64,000 bases of DNA from an uncultured Flavobacteriaceae bacterium (GTDB taxonomy: Bacteria; Bacteroidota; Bacteroidia; Flavobacteriales; Flavobacteriaceae), in contig CANNCM010000004.1 of assembly GCA_947503105.1 (NCBI GenBank), forward strand, positions 62,001-126,000, read 5' to 3'. The notes under the pieces were generated by a model. That model was given only the letters and a program-made list of their open reading frames with translations, searched no databases and was not told the DNA's origin. How positions within the stretch are numbered: the stretch's first letter is position 1; every line of letters starts with the position of its first letter. This document shows positions 62,998 to 64,000 of the stretch, in pieces. A program made the translations under genes and the position numbers.

Positions 62998-64000
62998 AGT
63001 CATACATATCGTTTTTGTGTGTGTAGCACTTTTGAGTTTTACACAAATTTTAGCACAATCTGAAGGTGCAAAAGACACTTTAGATACGCAGTTGGTAAAG
63101 GTGGTAAAACCTTACACTCCAAAGATCTCTGATGCCTTTAAAATAAAGCAATTTCCGTCTTTAGAACATCATAACAATTCTAAAAAAAGGCCTGTAGAAT
63201 ACACCATTTTTTCTGTGCCAGTGGCCTCTGTATTTAGCCCAGCAAAATCAAAATCAGTGGGTTTAGAACAACTTAAAAGAGAGAAAAAGTTCAGTAATAT
63301 AGCTGTCATTTCTGCTGGTAATTACATGAATCTTCAAGGCGATTTATTTTTAAATTCATCCATTTCAAAAGGAAAAAATCTTGAAGCGTATCTAGGCCAT
63401 CATTCTTCACAAGGAGGTATAAAAGATTTATTTTTAGATGATGATTTTTCTACAAGTCGAGGACTGTTGAAATATGAAGTTTCTAATCGTGAAAAGTATT
63501 GGAATTTAGAAGCTGGAGTTCAACGTTCTGCCTCCAATTGGTATGGATTATTTCCAGATTTTGAAACTCATCAACAGCAGCCGTTTGATGTCAAACAAGT
63601 TGTTTCTATTGTTGAAGCTAAAGGCAGTTTGAATTTAAATGAAAGTATTTTTGATGCGACAGATGCTCAATTTTATTTCCTTAAAGACGATTTTGATTCC
63701 AAAGAAATGAGAGGACAATTGGATTCAAATTTAAATCTTGATTTGTTTCATACGCCCATCACAACAAACATTGGTTTTGACATGCTTTCAGGAACATTTG
63801 CGCAAAATTTCAGCCAATCTACTCCATTGAATTATGAAAATTTCACTGCATTTATTGCTCCAGGTCACACTCTAAACTTCTCAAATTTTAATATTAATAT
63901 TGGATTTAAAACGGTTTATTTTAATGATTTTGAACATGCGAAGCAAAAATTTTATGTGTATCCAAAAATAAAAACTAGTGCTGCTATCGTAAATTCTATT
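62987..64000 (+). CDS. TonB-receptor-like outer-membrane barrel protein (3' end outside window)
   Basis: Starts at ATG 62987, inside the end of the TPR gene, and stays open to the last base, giving 338 residues so far. A signal peptide (about 1-24, ending ILAQ) is followed by LVKVVKPYTPKISDAFKI. Alternating hydrophobic strands of an outer-membrane beta barrel come next (for example NMGFDMLSG- and GFKTVYFND-like hairpins). No TonB plug domain is seen in the visible part. This TPR-barrel pairing is common in Flavobacteriaceae. Confidence 0.82.
   Translation, partial: MKNKVIHIVFVCVALLSFTQILAQSEGAKDTLDTQLVKVVKPYTPKISDAFKIKQFPSLEHHNNSKKRPVEYTIFSVPVASVFSPAKSKSVGLEQLKREKKFSNIAVISAGNYMNLQGDLFLNSSISKGKNLEAYLGHHSSQGGIKDLFLDDDFSTSRGLLKYEVSNREKYWNLEAGVQRSASNWYGLFPDFETHQQQPFDVKQVVSIVEAKGSLNLNESIFDATDAQFYFLKDDFDSKEMRGQLDSNLNLDLFHTPITTNIGFDMLSGTFAQNFSQSTPLNYENFTAFIAPGHTLNFSNFNINIGFKTVYFNDFEHAKQKFYVYPKIKTSAAIVNSI

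Noticed and set aside
1-64000. tRNA, rRNA, prophage or integrase genes
   Set aside because: Nothing with cloverleaf or rRNA-like sequence, phage structural genes or a tyrosine/serine integrase was recognised on either strand.

Overview
The window is AT-rich DNA from a member of the Bacteroidota, most likely a marine-type Flavobacteriaceae. The evidence is the gene content and order (surE-small membrane gene-lpxB, divergent type II and type III glutamine synthetases, prfA-pyrF, two-CxxC-repeat DnaJ, DUF4136/DUF1684/DUF4920 lipoproteins, fdtA/fdtB sugar genes) and repeated use of the Bacteroidota -7 promoter element TAnnTTTG. No tRNA, rRNA, CRISPR array or integrase gene was seen. Most of the window is ordinary chromosome.

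Layout. 1-6.5 kb: POT peptide transporter (cut by the window edge), thioredoxin, a comEC broken by a frameshift at a ten-base homopolymer, and lpxB/surE. 6.6-12.5 kb: tail-specific protease, OppC-type permease, DUF4136 lipoprotein, and urocanate hydratase behind a 53-codon Cys-rich DUF5522 gene. 12.7-24.3 kb: PLP enzyme, glucosaminidase-LysM lipoprotein, hemL, a LOV-like PAS protein without the photoactive Cys, divergent glutamine synthetases, purM, prfA, pyrF and a thioredoxin-fold exported protein. 24.4-30.8 kb: repetitive OmpA protein, Lrp regulator, crcB, an SRPBCC/GyrI-like protein and dipeptidyl peptidase III.

30.9-34 kb is a small accessory island and the most interesting part. A REP-associated transposase (RAYT) element of about 0.96 kb has 21-bp terminal inverted repeats. 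It carries seven direct copies of a REP-like hairpin on one side and one inverted copy on the other. It appears to have landed inside a small XRE regulator gene, which can be rebuilt in frame when the element is removed. The RAYT gene itself has a one-base frameshift. Next come a zinc-ribbon protein with a HEPN RNase motif and a metzincin-like lipoprotein, both on the minus strand. They are separated by a foldable ~140-bp element, and a 17-bp junction sequence recurs just upstream of each start. This looks like integron-type gene cassettes without an integrase. Downstream is a ~60-bp non-coding motif that also occurs in the ompA leader.

34-47.8 kb returns to core genes: MazG-like pyrophosphohydrolase, ilvE, DUF4920, mnmD, an epimerase, grpE-dnaJ, a NatAB-like exporter, an NtrC-type regulator lacking a DNA-binding domain, M28 peptidase, kdsA and typA. 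47.9-59.1 kb is a surface-polysaccharide cluster: small membrane protein, methyltransferase, membrane alkaline-phosphatase-fold enzyme, FemAB/GNAT-like transferase, FdtB aminotransferase, Wzx flippase, FdtA isomerase and four glycosyltransferases. It ends against ftsE. The window closes with a 1011-residue TPR lipoprotein-export-type protein translationally coupled to an outer-membrane barrel gene that runs off the end.
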